A stretch of DNA of 46,323 nt from an uncultured delta proteobacterium (GCA_903822335.1 CAIJOT010000257.1:1-46323); one strand, 5' to 3'; positions 8,834 through 17,929 are shown, counted from the first letter of the stretch. A program made the numbers and translations. Notes: a model not told the origin generated them from the sequence alone.

Positions 8834-11239
8834 CTATTTTTTCAGCTTCCAGTGTGCAATCATTACCTGCCCGAGGGCTATACCACCGTCATTTGGAGGA
8901 ACCTGACGGTGGTATAGGACTTCATAATCCTGCTTATGCAAAGCCTTTTTCACTGTCTTGAAGAGAAACTGGTTTTGCCATGTTCCCCCACTCAATACAA
9001 CCTTTCTTATACCGGTATCAGTGGATACATACTTTACTACATCACAGATGATATTCGCCAGTGTAAGATGAAATTTCGTTGAAATTGTATCCACAGGTAC
9101 TCCGGACTCCCTGTCCTCTATCACCCCTTTTAAAATCCCGCCTGGTAAAATAACATTTTCGTTCATTTCATAATGATAAGGCTCAAGAGAGGTATCATGT
9201 GGTGATTCCAGCACTATTTCTCCGAGTTCAATAGCAGCCTGTCCTTCATAGGTATTTTCAAGGCAGATGCCTAAAAGGGCTGAGACCGCATCGAATAACC
9301 TTCCACAACCAGAGGCCAGGGGGGTATTAAACCTGCTCGTTATTAATTGTTCCACAATCTCTATATCCTTGTTTTTAAAAAATATTTGTGCATATTTTTT
9401 GCCCTCATTTCCCAAGAAGGTCATGAGATATGCCACAGCGGATCGCCAGGGTTGACGTATGGCTATTTCCCCACCAGGGAGGGGAACGTAGGCAAGATGA
9501 ACTCTCCGTCTAAAATCAATATAGTTCCCTGTCAAAATTTCGAAGCCCCAGAGACAGCCATCAGTACCGTAACCTGTTCCGTCAAGGATAACACCTATAG
9601 TTTCTTCATTATCAAGCCCGTTTTCAGCCATACAACTGGCAAGGTGTGCATGATGATGTTGAGTCTCCACATACGCTTTTGCCTCAATTTTACGGGCTAT
9701 CCGGGCAGAGGCATAGTCAGGATGGGCATCATATGCCACTATTTCAGGAGTCACACCGATTAACCTCTGGAAATTTATAAGACTCGTAAAAAGATTTTCC
9801 TCCCCTTCAAGGGTGTCTATCTCCCCGATATACTGGCTTAAAAAAGCATCATCTTTCTTTAAAAGGCAGAAATTATTTTTCATTTCCCCACCGACGCCGA
9901 GGATAGTGGGTGACGTATCTTGCCGGAGCACATGAACAGGGTAGGGGACATACCCGCGGGACCTGCGAAAAAGCTGGGGTTCTCCGTCAATGACCTGAAC
10001 GATGGAATCATCACAACGGTTCACAATCTCCCTGTTGTGAAAGAGAAAATAATCCGCAATTGTGCCGAGTTCTGTCAGGGCGTTGTTGTTATCTTTTACG
10101 AGGGGGAGTTCACTGTAATTACCGCTTGTCATGACGAGAACATCAAAAGGACCGCTGAATAAAAGAAGGTGTAGTGGGCTATAGGGCAGCATAACCCCTA
10201 ATGTCCTCAGCTTGGGAGAAAGCTCTTCAGGTAGATCACAGGCAGGTTTTTTCCTTAGTATCACGATAGGAGCCTCAGAGGAAGTTAACATTCTCATTTC
10301 CTCTTTATTCACAAAACAATATTTTCGAACGGTTTTTATATCTCTGCACATGACAGCGAAAGGTTTGGCTTCTCTTCCTTTGCGGTAACGCAATACTTTT
10401 AATGCTTCAGATTGTTTTGCATCACACACGAGGTGGAAACCTCCGATACCTTTCAGGGCAAGGATTTTCCCTTTTGCCAGTATTTCCCAGCATATTTCAA
10501 GCCAGTCGTTGTCCTCTTTATTAGATAAATCCGCAATCCGCAATCCGCAATCCAAAATTGGGTCAGGTGATAGGGGATTTGGCACTATCTCAACATGTGG
10601 TCCACATTTGGGACAGGCCACGGGCTGGGCGTGAAACCTTCTGTGTAAAGGATTGCGGTATTCTTCTCGACAGTCATCGCACATCTCGAAGCTATTCATC
10701 GAGGTTTTAAGGCGGTCATAAGGAATTTCCCTGATGATTGTAAAGCGGGGGCCGCAATTGGTGCAATTCGTAAAAGGGTATTGGTAATGATTATCATGTG
10801 GGTTAAAAATGTCGTGATTGCATGCTTCGCAGATAGCAACATCGGGAGGAACAAGTGCTTCTTTTTCCTCTTCAGAGTAGCTTTTTAATATCTCAAAGGT
10901 TGTATAGCCGATGGGTGGCAGGCTGGTTTGTTTGTAATAATTGATCCTCGAAAGAACAGGGGGGTGCTTCTTTAATTCCCTTAAAAAAGATTTAATGTCA
11001 CTTTCTTTGCCTTCCGCTTCAATAATAACCCCCCGGCTTGAGTTAAGCACGCTACCAGCAATGTTGCAGGTTTTTGCAAGCTGGTAAACAAAGGGGCGGA
11101 AACCCACCCCCTGGACAATACCTTTGATAATGACCCTGTAGCGGACGGTATTTTTGATTTTTGATTTTTGATTTTTGATTTTAATACTATTAAACCTCTC
11201 AATCTCGTTTTTTCTGCTGACCGCTGAAGGCTGATCCAT
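8834..11239 (-). CDS. hypF: Carbamoyltransferase HypF
   Basis: HypF makes the CN precursor: it hydrolyses carbamoyl phosphate, forms carbamoyl-AMP and transfers the group to HypE. Domains in order: acylphosphatase (RVIIKGIVQGVGFRPFVYQLA), two zinc fingers (CEACNHD...CTNCG and CDDCREE...CPKCG), a YrdC-like domain (GGFHLVCDA), and the Kae1-like domain with HHHAHLASCMAENGL and DGTGYGTDG. The start is uncertain. ATG 11239 is the last Met before the acylphosphatase domain but lacks a ribosome-binding site; ATGs at 11356, 11314, 11296 and 11290 would add poorly conserved residues. The roughly 30 residues before the domain, and an inset just after the zinc fingers, are encoded by heptamer repeats (see repeats). 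Confidence 0.93.
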   Translation of the reverse strand: MDQPSAVSRKNEIERFNSIKIKNQKSKIKNTVRYRVIIKGIVQGVGFRPFVYQLAKTCNIAGSVLNSSRGVIIEAEGKESDIKSFLRELKKHPPVLSRINYYKQTSLPPIGYTTFEILKSYSEEEKEALVPPDVAICEACNHDIFNPHDNHYQYPFTNCTNCGPRFTIIREIPYDRLKTSMNSFEMCDDCREEYRNPLHRRFHAQPVACPKCGPHVEIVPNPLSPDPILDCGLRIADLSNKEDNDWLEICWEILAKGKILALKGIGGFHLVCDAKQSEALKVLRYRKGREAKPFAVMCRDIKTVRKYCFVNKEEMRMLTSSEAPIVILRKKPACDLPEELSPKLRTLGVMLPYSPLHLLLFSGPFDVLVMTSGNYSELPLVKDNNNALTELGTIADYFLFHNREIVNRCDDSIVQVIDGEPQLFRRSRGYVPYPVHVLRQDTSPTILGVGGEMKNNFCLLKKDDAFLSQYIGEIDTLEGEENLFTSLINFQRLIGVTPEIVAYDAHPDYASARIARKIEAKAYVETQHHHAHLASCMAENGLDNEETIGVILDGTGYGTDGCLWGFEILTGNYIDFRRRVHLAYVPLPGGEIAIRQPWRSAVAYLMTFLGNEGKKYAQIFFKNKDIEIVEQLITSRFNTPLASGCGRLFDAVSALLGICLENTYEGQAAIELGEIVLESPHDTSLEPYHYEMNENVILPGGILKGVIEDRESGVPVDTISTKFHLTLANIICDVVKYVSTDTGIRKVVLSGGTWQNQFLFKTVKKALHKQDYEVLYHRQVPPNDGGIALGQVMIAHWKLKK
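10528..10553. repeat. AATCCGC heptamer tandem repeat inside hypF
   Basis: Three perfect copies of AATCCGC plus AATCC, inside the hypF reading frame just after the second zinc finger. On the coding strand this gives LDCGLRIAD-like residues absent from the usual HypF. Three heptamers equal seven codons, so the frame is kept. Confidence 0.8.
11151..11182. repeat. TTTTTGA heptamer tandem repeat at the hypF 5' end
   Basis: Four perfect TTTTTGA copies plus TTTT. It lies immediately before the acylphosphatase domain of hypF, where it encodes the lysine-rich KIKNQKSKIKN stretch. It removes any obvious ribosome-binding site and start codon near the natural N-terminus. Confidence 0.85.
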
Positions 11240-11369
11240 TAAATGTATATGAAAACAGGCTTTAAAGCAATGACATCTTGTTTGGTTCATAGGCATCACG
11301 CATTGTGCCAGCATGTCATTGCGAGTTCTGGACACAAGATAATGATAGATTGCCATTTACAGAAAAGAG

Positions 11370-11398
11370 TTGACAGTATCAAATCGCTTTCTTATATT
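11370..11398 (+). promoter_or_regulatory. Sigma-70-type promoter for the substrate-binding protein gene
   Basis: A perfect -35 box TTGACA at 11370-11375, a 17-nt spacer and a -10 box TATATT at 11393-11398. Transcription would start near 11405, about 34 nt before the ATG at 11439. No other near-consensus promoter was seen upstream of this gene. Confidence 0.75.
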
Positions 11399-11438
11399 AT
11401 ATTTAAGCAGTTTAAAAACAAAAAAAAGGGGGGGTAGT

Positions 11439-12677
11439 ATGGTAAGAATAAAAATCTTTATATTTTTTATATCTATCTTCTTGATGCTGACTTCTTACTC
11501 TTACGCACAGAAGGAGATTAAGATTGGCATACCTACATCTCTAAAACTAATAAATGGTTATGAAGGGGAAAAGGCAGTACGACTTGCAGCTGAAGAGATA
11601 AACGCCAAAGGAGGGATAAATGTAGGGGGAGAGACAATGCTCATAAAGATAGAATCCCTTGATATTAGGGATGGAGAGCCAGGCGTCCCTGTTTCTGAGG
11701 CACTGCTTGGGATAGAAAAACTTATCCTCGACAAAAAGATATATGCCGCCGTTGTTGGGAATTTCAGGTCTGAGGCGCTACTTGCGGCAATGGATATATA
11801 CTCCAAATATAAAATCATAAATATAACATCCATTGCAATGACCCCTAAATTTCAAGAGAAGGTTTTAAGCGACAAGGAGAAGTATAAATACTCATTCAGG
11901 CATGGCATGGATTCAAAATACGCTGCAGGTTGTGTGCAAGGTATGATGAAGCTCATAAGCAAAGAGTTCGGTTACAACAAGGTTTTCATCACAACTCAGG
12001 ATGTGCTCTGGGCTACAACAACAGGGTCACTCATGGAAAAATGGTTCAAGGAGAATGGATGGACTGTTTTGGGATTTGAGAAGTTTCCAACAGGTGCGAC
12101 TGACTTTTCATCTGTACTTTTAAAGGCAAAGACAACGAATGCCCAGGTCATCATGCCCATCTTTGATATGCCCACAGCTGGTATACTTGTGAAGCAGTGG
12201 AAAAGCATGAAGATTCCAGCCATCATGTCCGGTCTTGTAGTACCTATTGCTGGTACAAAGGCTTGGAAAACATTCGGCCCCGATATAGATGGCTTTTTGA
12301 ATACTCTCTGGGAGATCGGTCATATCCCTGCAAAGTTCTACAAACCTTCAGTCGATTTTTTTGAGAAATACAAAAAGAGATGGGGTGAAGAAGTACAATC
12401 GGATCATGGTGTAGCACCTGCCTATGATACTGTTTATATTCTTAAAGCTGCAATAGAGAGGGCGGGGACGTTAGACCCTGATAAAGTGGCAAAGGCGATA
12501 GAAGAGACAGATTTTGTGGGAAGCGTTGGAAGGATTAAGTTCGATGCAGGTCATCAGTCAATATTCGGTGAAGATCCAAAAAATGCAGCCAGCGGGGCTG
12601 TCTTCCAGTGGCAGAAGGGAAAGAGAGTCATTGTATGGCCTGAAAGTATTGCAGAAGGGAAGATAAAGGGGAGATAA
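11439..12677 (+). CDS. Branched-chain amino acid-type ABC transporter substrate-binding protein
   Basis: A 413-residue periplasmic binding protein of the Peripla_BP_6 (LivJ-like) family, which captures amino acids, aromatic acids, urea or similar solutes. Seen: a signal peptide MVRIKIFIFFISIFLMLTSY ending near SYAQ, then KEIKIGIPTSLKLINGYEGEKAVRLAAEEINAKGGI and a later SDHGVAPAYDTVYILKAAIERAG, all typical. The start at 11439 follows AAAAGGGGGGG and makes a proper signal peptide. No permease or ATPase genes lie nearby, so it is an orphan binding subunit. The substrate cannot be told from the sequence. Confidence 0.9.
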   Translation: MVRIKIFIFFISIFLMLTSYSYAQKEIKIGIPTSLKLINGYEGEKAVRLAAEEINAKGGINVGGETMLIKIESLDIRDGEPGVPVSEALLGIEKLILDKKIYAAVVGNFRSEALLAAMDIYSKYKIINITSIAMTPKFQEKVLSDKEKYKYSFRHGMDSKYAAGCVQGMMKLISKEFGYNKVFITTQDVLWATTTGSLMEKWFKENGWTVLGFEKFPTGATDFSSVLLKAKTTNAQVIMPIFDMPTAGILVKQWKSMKIPAIMSGLVVPIAGTKAWKTFGPDIDGFLNTLWEIGHIPAKFYKPSVDFFEKYKKRWGEEVQSDHGVAPAYDTVYILKAAIERAGTLDPDKVAKAIEETDFVGSVGRIKFDAGHQSIFGEDPKNAASGAVFQWQKGKRVIVWPESIAEGKIKGR

Positions 12678-12800
12678 CAGAACAGGCGTTACTTATACTA
12701 TCCCTTGATAACCTATTGAAATAGCAGGAAAATAAAGGAAACAGGGGAAAGAATGGGTTAGAAAAACTGATAATTCAAGACCTGACCCTAATTTCCGTTC

Positions 12801-14105
12801 TTACATCCATCCGAGGTTTGGCATAGGTGTAAGCCAAACAGGAATTGACAAATCAGTGGCTTCGCATAGCTCTCGTATCAAACCTTCAATTCGATTTGGC
12901 AGTTCATGGACAAACTTTCTTGGCATATCATGTTCGGTATATGTGATGGTCTCGGTCTCGTTTTGAGTCACCTTCGTAGGAAAGCCCTTTGAATGCATAA
13001 TTAAATTGCGGCTCTTCATGAGTTGAGAAAGTGAATGATATGTTTCTTTGCTACTATTGAATGTGTCTCCCTTTCCGCTTAGTGCAAAATATTTTTGCCA
13101 CTTGTTCACTAATGACAATTTCTTTTTTTCCCAAGATTTCGGGAAGGTATCATACCCATGATGATTGATAAAAGCCTCAAGACATGCTGCTCCCAAGACT
13201 ATTGCATTCGCTCGTTCTTGATAAACTTCATCCAGCTTCATAACAGAGGGTCGCTCATCTTGTGCTAACTCCTCAGCTTTTATGGCATGCTGGCGGCAAC
13301 CTCGAAAAAATATTGCTTCCGCAAAAAACCTAGTGTGAAAACTGCCATCACGAATAGTGAATGATTCAAAACGTGATAAAAGCGGTGGTTCGCAATTGGT
13401 TACTTTCGGGTATGATGAGCGAGAATGACGCTTTTTAAAATGAAGTTCTTGTAACGCTGATAATATTGGACTTCTGAGATCATCTAACCAACGATAGAAA
13501 TCCTCAACTTTCATTTTGAATTCAGCATGTCCAGATTCGCCGGGTTTTATTACGGGATTGCGGAGAGCAGCTAGTTTATCATGCACCAAGTCAAAAGCTT
13601 CCAGATCAATCTCATCTGACACAGTTCTTCCATAATGACATCCCTCGACACCTACGAATTTTGCAAAGCGCCATTGCCAAAATTTGCCATCGTCATAAAC
13701 TTGGAAATGATCAAATATACTTAGCTTTGTGTCCCATATATCAAGGGGATTTAGCTGCCACGGAAAATGATAATCCGATACCAAACCTTCAGGTATGAGG
13801 TCATCCTGTTCAGCACAAAGGTCTGCGGGAACTCTGCTAAACATACCTTCGAATACCCTAGCCGAAAAAACAGAAGTGCGAACATTATGAACCAATGGGA
13901 AATAAACCACCACATGATGAGCCTTTAACGCCTTTATAAGATCGCTTTCAGTAAGCTTATCGAAGTTGAACGTCCAAATTTCATCGCGAGTGGCAAATTC
14001 ACGGCATGCTGTGTACTCTATCGCAATTGCTTCAACCCACCAGTACGGCAGGTTCATTTTTTCAGCTACAGGCGCAATGATATTGCTCACATTCTTATCT
14101 CTCAT
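12801..14105 (-). CDS. Uncharacterised protein with C-terminal HEPN-like segment
   Basis: I do not recognise the N-terminal 280 residues of this 434-residue protein. In the C-terminal part, NAIVLGAACLEAFINHHGY followed about 60 residues later by LMKSRNLIMHSKG resembles a HEPN domain. The RNLIMH piece fits the RX4-6H motif that forms the active site in HEPN ribonucleases. HEPN proteins are frequent in toxin-antitoxin and phage-defence systems. The gene starts 44 nt downstream of the type IIG/ISP-like restriction-methylation gene on the same strand. Its base composition is AT-richer than that partner, so the two may not have arrived together. The HEPN assignment is by motif only. Confidence 0.55.
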   Translation of the reverse strand: MRDKNVSNIIAPVAEKMNLPYWWVEAIAIEYTACREFATRDEIWTFNFDKLTESDLIKALKAHHVVVYFPLVHNVRTSVFSARVFEGMFSRVPADLCAEQDDLIPEGLVSDYHFPWQLNPLDIWDTKLSIFDHFQVYDDGKFWQWRFAKFVGVEGCHYGRTVSDEIDLEAFDLVHDKLAALRNPVIKPGESGHAEFKMKVEDFYRWLDDLRSPILSALQELHFKKRHSRSSYPKVTNCEPPLLSRFESFTIRDGSFHTRFFAEAIFFRGCRQHAIKAEELAQDERPSVMKLDEVYQERANAIVLGAACLEAFINHHGYDTFPKSWEKKKLSLVNKWQKYFALSGKGDTFNSSKETYHSLSQLMKSRNLIMHSKGFPTKVTQNETETITYTEHDMPRKFVHELPNRIEGLIRELCEATDLSIPVWLTPMPNLGWM

Positions 14106-14149
14106 CGATTAGCACCTTGGAATAAAAAGGATAAGCCCAACGTCACGAG

Positions 14150-17100
14150 TCACGTGCGGCGGGTTCGATGTCGCGTGGATCCGATTGTTGGGCTTCCTGA
14201 GTCCACTTTTGACGTGTTTCCGGGTATGGCCACGACATTCTTCTCAATGCCAGGATACAGGACGTCAATTTCGGTCTGGATGGCGAGGGTGCGTCCAAGC
14301 GCTGTAACAATGCGGCAATAGGTGCGGATGTCGTCAAGCTCAAGGCGACGTTCCTGACGGTCTTTGAGCCACTTCTCACAGACCTGGTAGCCGCCTACCT
14401 GATAGTTCCACACGGCTTCGCGCACGGGCGCGAAGTATTGGGTTGCGTTGATGTACACACGCTGTTCACCCGGCTCGTAGCGGAACCCGGCCTTCCTTCC
14501 CTTGCCGATGCGGCTATCGCCCTCGCCCTCGAACCGGCAGGTGGGCGGGTCGAGTTCTGGGGAAGTGAGCAGATGCAGGGCGGTCAACCTTGAGCCCAGG
14601 TCGGCGAGTTCCCGGAACAACTTCGCGTCCGCCGTGAACGGCACGCGCGGGAAATCCATCCGTAGGAACGCGGCGTACTTCTCCCGATACACGGGCGCGT
14701 ACAACACCGCGTAGACGTAGTGGAAAATCTCTTCCGGCGTCGGCTCTTTACCGTATGACTGCGTCAATGCTGAGACCACTGTCGGATTCAGGTTCGACCG
14801 GCGTTCCGATGGCTCGTGGTGGGAGAAGAGATCGGCGCGGTCGGCGGTGGGATAGAGGTAGAGGGGAAAGTAGTAATTGATGTCGTAAGCGGCAACTGAC
14901 TTGTGCGCGCCTATCGTCTGCGTCGCCATAGCACCGAACTCTTCTTTGTGCTGTTTTGGGGCAATCAGCGCCAGATTCTCTCCGGCAAGCATGTGGCGCA
15001 TGACCTCGGGGCGACCCCAATCGACCATGTAAGGATGGTAGTAGAGAACTCGCGTATCGAAAGGGCGATAAAGGCAGGTCACGACATGATCACGCCAGTT
15101 CTCCATCTCGGCCAGGTCTCTTCGCCTTTGCGAGAGTTTCCATCCGCGAGTGTCCTTCAGACCATATGCCTGGCGGATGAATTCGTCAGATAAACTTCGA
15201 TCCCGGAATTGGCCGATACGCCGCAGAAGGGCATCCCGGTCGAAATCGAGCACAAAACGATCCCGTGCAGTCACGATCCCAGTGACGTTGACGGGGAAGA
15301 CTTCAGTGATGCGTGTAAACGTTCGATACTGCCCCGTGTGCTCCTCATTTCGTGGGACAAAGAAATAGAATGATGAAGACTCGGGCTTCAATTCCGCCCA
15401 ATCGGTGTGCTTTAGATCTTGGGCATTCAGCCAGTCGTACTTCACCTCCCTCGGACCCCAAAGTTCAGCATGCCGGACAACCGCATCGGCCTTCCTTTCG
15501 CCGCCGCGCTTGACAAAGAAAGCAATGGCCACGCCCTGCCGGATGTCGAAGACGTTCTTGTCGGGGCTCCCGTCGGGGCAGGTCTCTTTCTTGAGCGAGT
15601 TGCCGTGCAGGTCGAGGATGTAAATCTCGTCGAAAGTGCGCATTAGGCTCTGGCGCATGCCTCGGAACGTCGGGTTGTCGAGATAGCCGTGGTTGGTGAT
15701 CATGCCCATGACGCCGCGTCCGGCCTGCTCGATTTTCCATTGGGCGAACCGCAGAAACTTCACGTAGTCGTCCTGGAGCCAGTGCTTCTTCTCACCGAAG
15801 TGCTTTCCATCCACATATTTGTAGTCCTCGATCAAACCGGTGATCCACTCCCCCATGTTGGATGAGATACCGGAATACGGCGGATTGCCGAGAATCACAA
15901 GAATGGGGGTTTGCTTCTTGACGGTGCCGGCAAGTAGGGATTCCTCGGCCAGGGCGGAGAAGCCTGGCAGGCGGCTTTGTTCAAGTTCCTCGTTGTCGAG
16001 CGTGTTCGTGAGGTAGAAGGGGATACGCTCCTCGTCCGTCAGACGGTGCCCGAGTTCTTCCAAGAAAAAGCCCATTTTGAGGTGGCCCACGGCGTAGGGG
16101 GCCATCATCAACTCGAAGGCGTAGAAGTTCTTCAGGATGTGCCGCCGGATGAAGTCCTCGCGCCCACCGCTGCCGTACTTGGCCTCGAACTCCGCGACGG
16201 CCTGCTGCGCGGCGCGGGCGACGAAGGTCATGGTACCCGCCGCCGGGTCGAGAAGTGTCACGCCGTCAGAAGCCAATCCATCGCGTTTGCCGAAATCGGT
16301 CTTGAGGAGGCCGTGTAGCGAACGCACGATGTAGCCGACCACCGGTTCGGGCGTGTAGTAAACGCCGCGGCGCTCGCGCTCGGTGGGGTCGTATTGCGCG
16401 AGGAAGGTCTCGTAAAAGTGAACGATGGGATCGCTGCCCTTGCCTTCGTGGTAGTAGCGGTCGAGGATGCCGGGCGCGTCGGCCACGGCCAGAACTTCGG
16501 CGATGTCGTCTACGCACCAGGCGAGTTGCTCGGGTAGATCGCCGAGCGAGATGAAGCGGAAGATGTCGCGCAGGACACCAATGGTGTGAGGGATGTTGTC
16601 GAACGAGGCACGGCGGCTGAATCCATCCCCAGCCCGGGTCCGGGCGGCAAAGAGGCCATACGTTATCGTCTGGGCGAAGAGGTCGGCGAAGTCCTCCGGT
16701 GTCAGCGTGCCGATGAGGTAGGTCTGGAAGGCTTCAAAGAACCCGGCAAGCATGCCCGGTGTGTCCTTTTCCTGCTCAAGCTGCTGAGCGACGACATCCC
16801 GCAGGAATCGAGTGCGTTTGGCCAGTTCGATGGCGAGAGATTCAGCCGTGAACGCCTTGGGCAGCGAGAAACCGAGAAATCGGTCAAGGAGGGCATGCAG
16901 TTCGTCCGGCTTTTCCAACGGCGGCATCGTGTGCAACCGGTTAAGAATCAAAGGCCGAGCGGCAAGGACCGTCTCCACGCGCTCGCCGTTCCGGTACAGC
17001 CGGAACTCAAGGAAGTTGGTCAGAATGAGGTTGGGGAACGTGGAGCGATAGCGCCTGAGTTGTTCGGACTCCTCGATAACGTCCAGCCGATCTTCCATCG

Positions 17101-17344
17101 GCTTCTTGGCTTCGACATAGCCGATGATGCGGTCCGTGCCATTCCACAGACGAAAATCGGGGTTCCCGGCATCGGTGGGCTTTGGAAGAGTAGTGACGCG
17201 CACATGCGCCCGCCCGGTTTCCTTGGCTATAGACGCCAGCATTTCGGCAAGTGTCGGGTAGAAGCTTTCCTCCCTCGCGTCGCCTTGCAGGGCCACTGCG
17301 GAAAGCTCTTTAAGGTACTTGGTGAATACCGGTTTGTCGCTCAT
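14150..17344 (-). CDS. Type IIG / type ISP-like restriction-modification fusion enzyme
   Basis: A single-chain DNA adenine methyltransferase, endonuclease and specificity protein of 1064 residues. Seen: an N-terminal PD-(D/E)xK-like nuclease region (GNPDFRLW then IIGYVEAKKP, about residues 58-82); a helical connector; the N6-adenine methylase core with SAM motif LLDPAAGTMTFV (about 363-374) and catalytic ILGNPPYSG (about 480-488); and a long C-terminal specificity region like Type_ISP_C. There is no helicase domain, so type IIG fits better than full type ISP. The gene is visibly much GC-richer than its surroundings, a sign of horizontal acquisition. It and the HEPN-like gene separate the hyp and hydrogenase loci. 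Confidence 0.85.
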   Translation of the reverse strand: MSDKPVFTKYLKELSAVALQGDAREESFYPTLAEMLASIAKETGRAHVRVTTLPKPTDAGNPDFRLWNGTDRIIGYVEAKKPMEDRLDVIEESEQLRRYRSTFPNLILTNFLEFRLYRNGERVETVLAARPLILNRLHTMPPLEKPDELHALLDRFLGFSLPKAFTAESLAIELAKRTRFLRDVVAQQLEQEKDTPGMLAGFFEAFQTYLIGTLTPEDFADLFAQTITYGLFAARTRAGDGFSRRASFDNIPHTIGVLRDIFRFISLGDLPEQLAWCVDDIAEVLAVADAPGILDRYYHEGKGSDPIVHFYETFLAQYDPTERERRGVYYTPEPVVGYIVRSLHGLLKTDFGKRDGLASDGVTLLDPAAGTMTFVARAAQQAVAEFEAKYGSGGREDFIRRHILKNFYAFELMMAPYAVGHLKMGFFLEELGHRLTDEERIPFYLTNTLDNEELEQSRLPGFSALAEESLLAGTVKKQTPILVILGNPPYSGISSNMGEWITGLIEDYKYVDGKHFGEKKHWLQDDYVKFLRFAQWKIEQAGRGVMGMITNHGYLDNPTFRGMRQSLMRTFDEIYILDLHGNSLKKETCPDGSPDKNVFDIRQGVAIAFFVKRGGERKADAVVRHAELWGPREVKYDWLNAQDLKHTDWAELKPESSSFYFFVPRNEEHTGQYRTFTRITEVFPVNVTGIVTARDRFVLDFDRDALLRRIGQFRDRSLSDEFIRQAYGLKDTRGWKLSQRRRDLAEMENWRDHVVTCLYRPFDTRVLYYHPYMVDWGRPEVMRHMLAGENLALIAPKQHKEEFGAMATQTIGAHKSVAAYDINYYFPLYLYPTADRADLFSHHEPSERRSNLNPTVVSALTQSYGKEPTPEEIFHYVYAVLYAPVYREKYAAFLRMDFPRVPFTADAKLFRELADLGSRLTALHLLTSPELDPPTCRFEGEGDSRIGKGRKAGFRYEPGEQRVYINATQYFAPVREAVWNYQVGGYQVCEKWLKDRQERRLELDDIRTYCRIVTALGRTLAIQTEIDVLYPGIEKNVVAIPGNTSKVDSGSPTIGSTRHRTRRT

Positions 17345-17699
17345 CTTGTCCCTATTCAGGGGGATATGGGGATATCTTTACTCTTTACAAAGCTCCCAAA
17401 ATCAAATGCGATCAGACCTTTCATTGTAGCATTTTTCATTATCCCCACCACCACCATACATTCAATCTTCCTGTTATTTCAGGAACTTGTCAAGGAATTT
17501 TTTAGCCATGTTATTGAAGGACGAGGGAATTAGGCTCGCATCTTTACAGCCTGTTGCTCAAACAACCGTTTACGGGTGACCCTATATCCATATCATAACG
17601 AAACATAGGGCGCTGATGAGATTTCTTTTGACAAATAATCAGAAACATGAAATCATGTAATCGGGTGGAGCAATGATCACCAGTCCAAGTACCGGTTTA

Positions 17700-17756
17700 G
17701 AGATTATTTTACCGGGGCGTCAGGACAAAATCCTGTTTTCAGGAGCGCCTAATCTC
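17700..17756. repeat. Nested inverted repeat
   Basis: The outer arms GAGATTA (17700-17706) and TAATCTC (17750-17756) are perfect complements. Inside are GGCG/CGCC arms and CAGGA-TCCTG-CAGGA, where the middle block can pair with either neighbour. This looks like a mobile-element end or a structured RNA. No gene uses it as an obvious terminator. Confidence 0.55.
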
Positions 17757-17811
17757 ATTGTGACATTGTCTCCGCCCCTTATATCAACAACAAAAGAATA
17801 AATAGACCAAC

Positions 17812-17869
17812 ATTTAACAAGACTATCCAGCTAACCGCTTGCAACGGCGGCTGATATGAGGTGTTAGAA
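17812..17869 (+). other. Possible attC-like (integron cassette) recombination site
   Basis: This 58-nt imperfect inverted repeat starts with ATTTAAC, which fits the R'' box RYYYAAC, and ends with GTTAGAA, one mismatch from GTTRRRY. Between them TATCCAGC (17824-17831) pairs with GCTGATA (17849-17855) if one C bulges out, as attC hairpins do. No integrase and no second site are present, so this may be a relic or a coincidence. Confidence 0.3.
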
Positions 17870-17929
17870 GATGGAACGTAAATTTGATTTTTTGATATGC
17901 AGTAACTATGAGACAAGGAGGAATCATCT

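Larger units (their letters stand above)
17345..17929. other. Gene-free spacer with repeats
   Basis: I find no credible gene in these 585 bases. The stretch holds a 25-bp segment (17378-17402) that recurs inverted at 32229-32255, an 18-bp segment (17546-17563) that recurs directly at 32255-32272, a nested inverted repeat at 17700-17756, and an attC-like site at 17812-17869. A weak promoter-like pair (TTGATT 17884-17889, 17-nt spacer, TATGAG) precedes the cyclophilin remnant. Confidence 0.6.

Noticed and set aside
11151-11182. Possible CRISPR-like array
   Set aside because: It is a simple 7-bp tandem repeat without spacers.
11240-11356. N-terminal extension of HypF starting at ATG 11356
   Set aside because: The residues are not like HypF and lie in a region with short inverted repeats (CAATGACAT 11268, ATGTCATTG 11313); no ribosome-binding site supports it.
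14150-17344. Inactive methylase because of the unusual SAM motif DPAAGTMTF
   Set aside because: The Met variant of this motif occurs, as far as I know, in type ISP-like enzymes, and NPPY is intact, so there is no ground to call it dead.
16586-17533. Long open frame (315 codons) on the plus strand across the 5' part of the restriction gene
   Set aside because: It is antisense to a clear restriction-methylation gene, lacks any family motif and arises from the GC-rich codon use of that gene.
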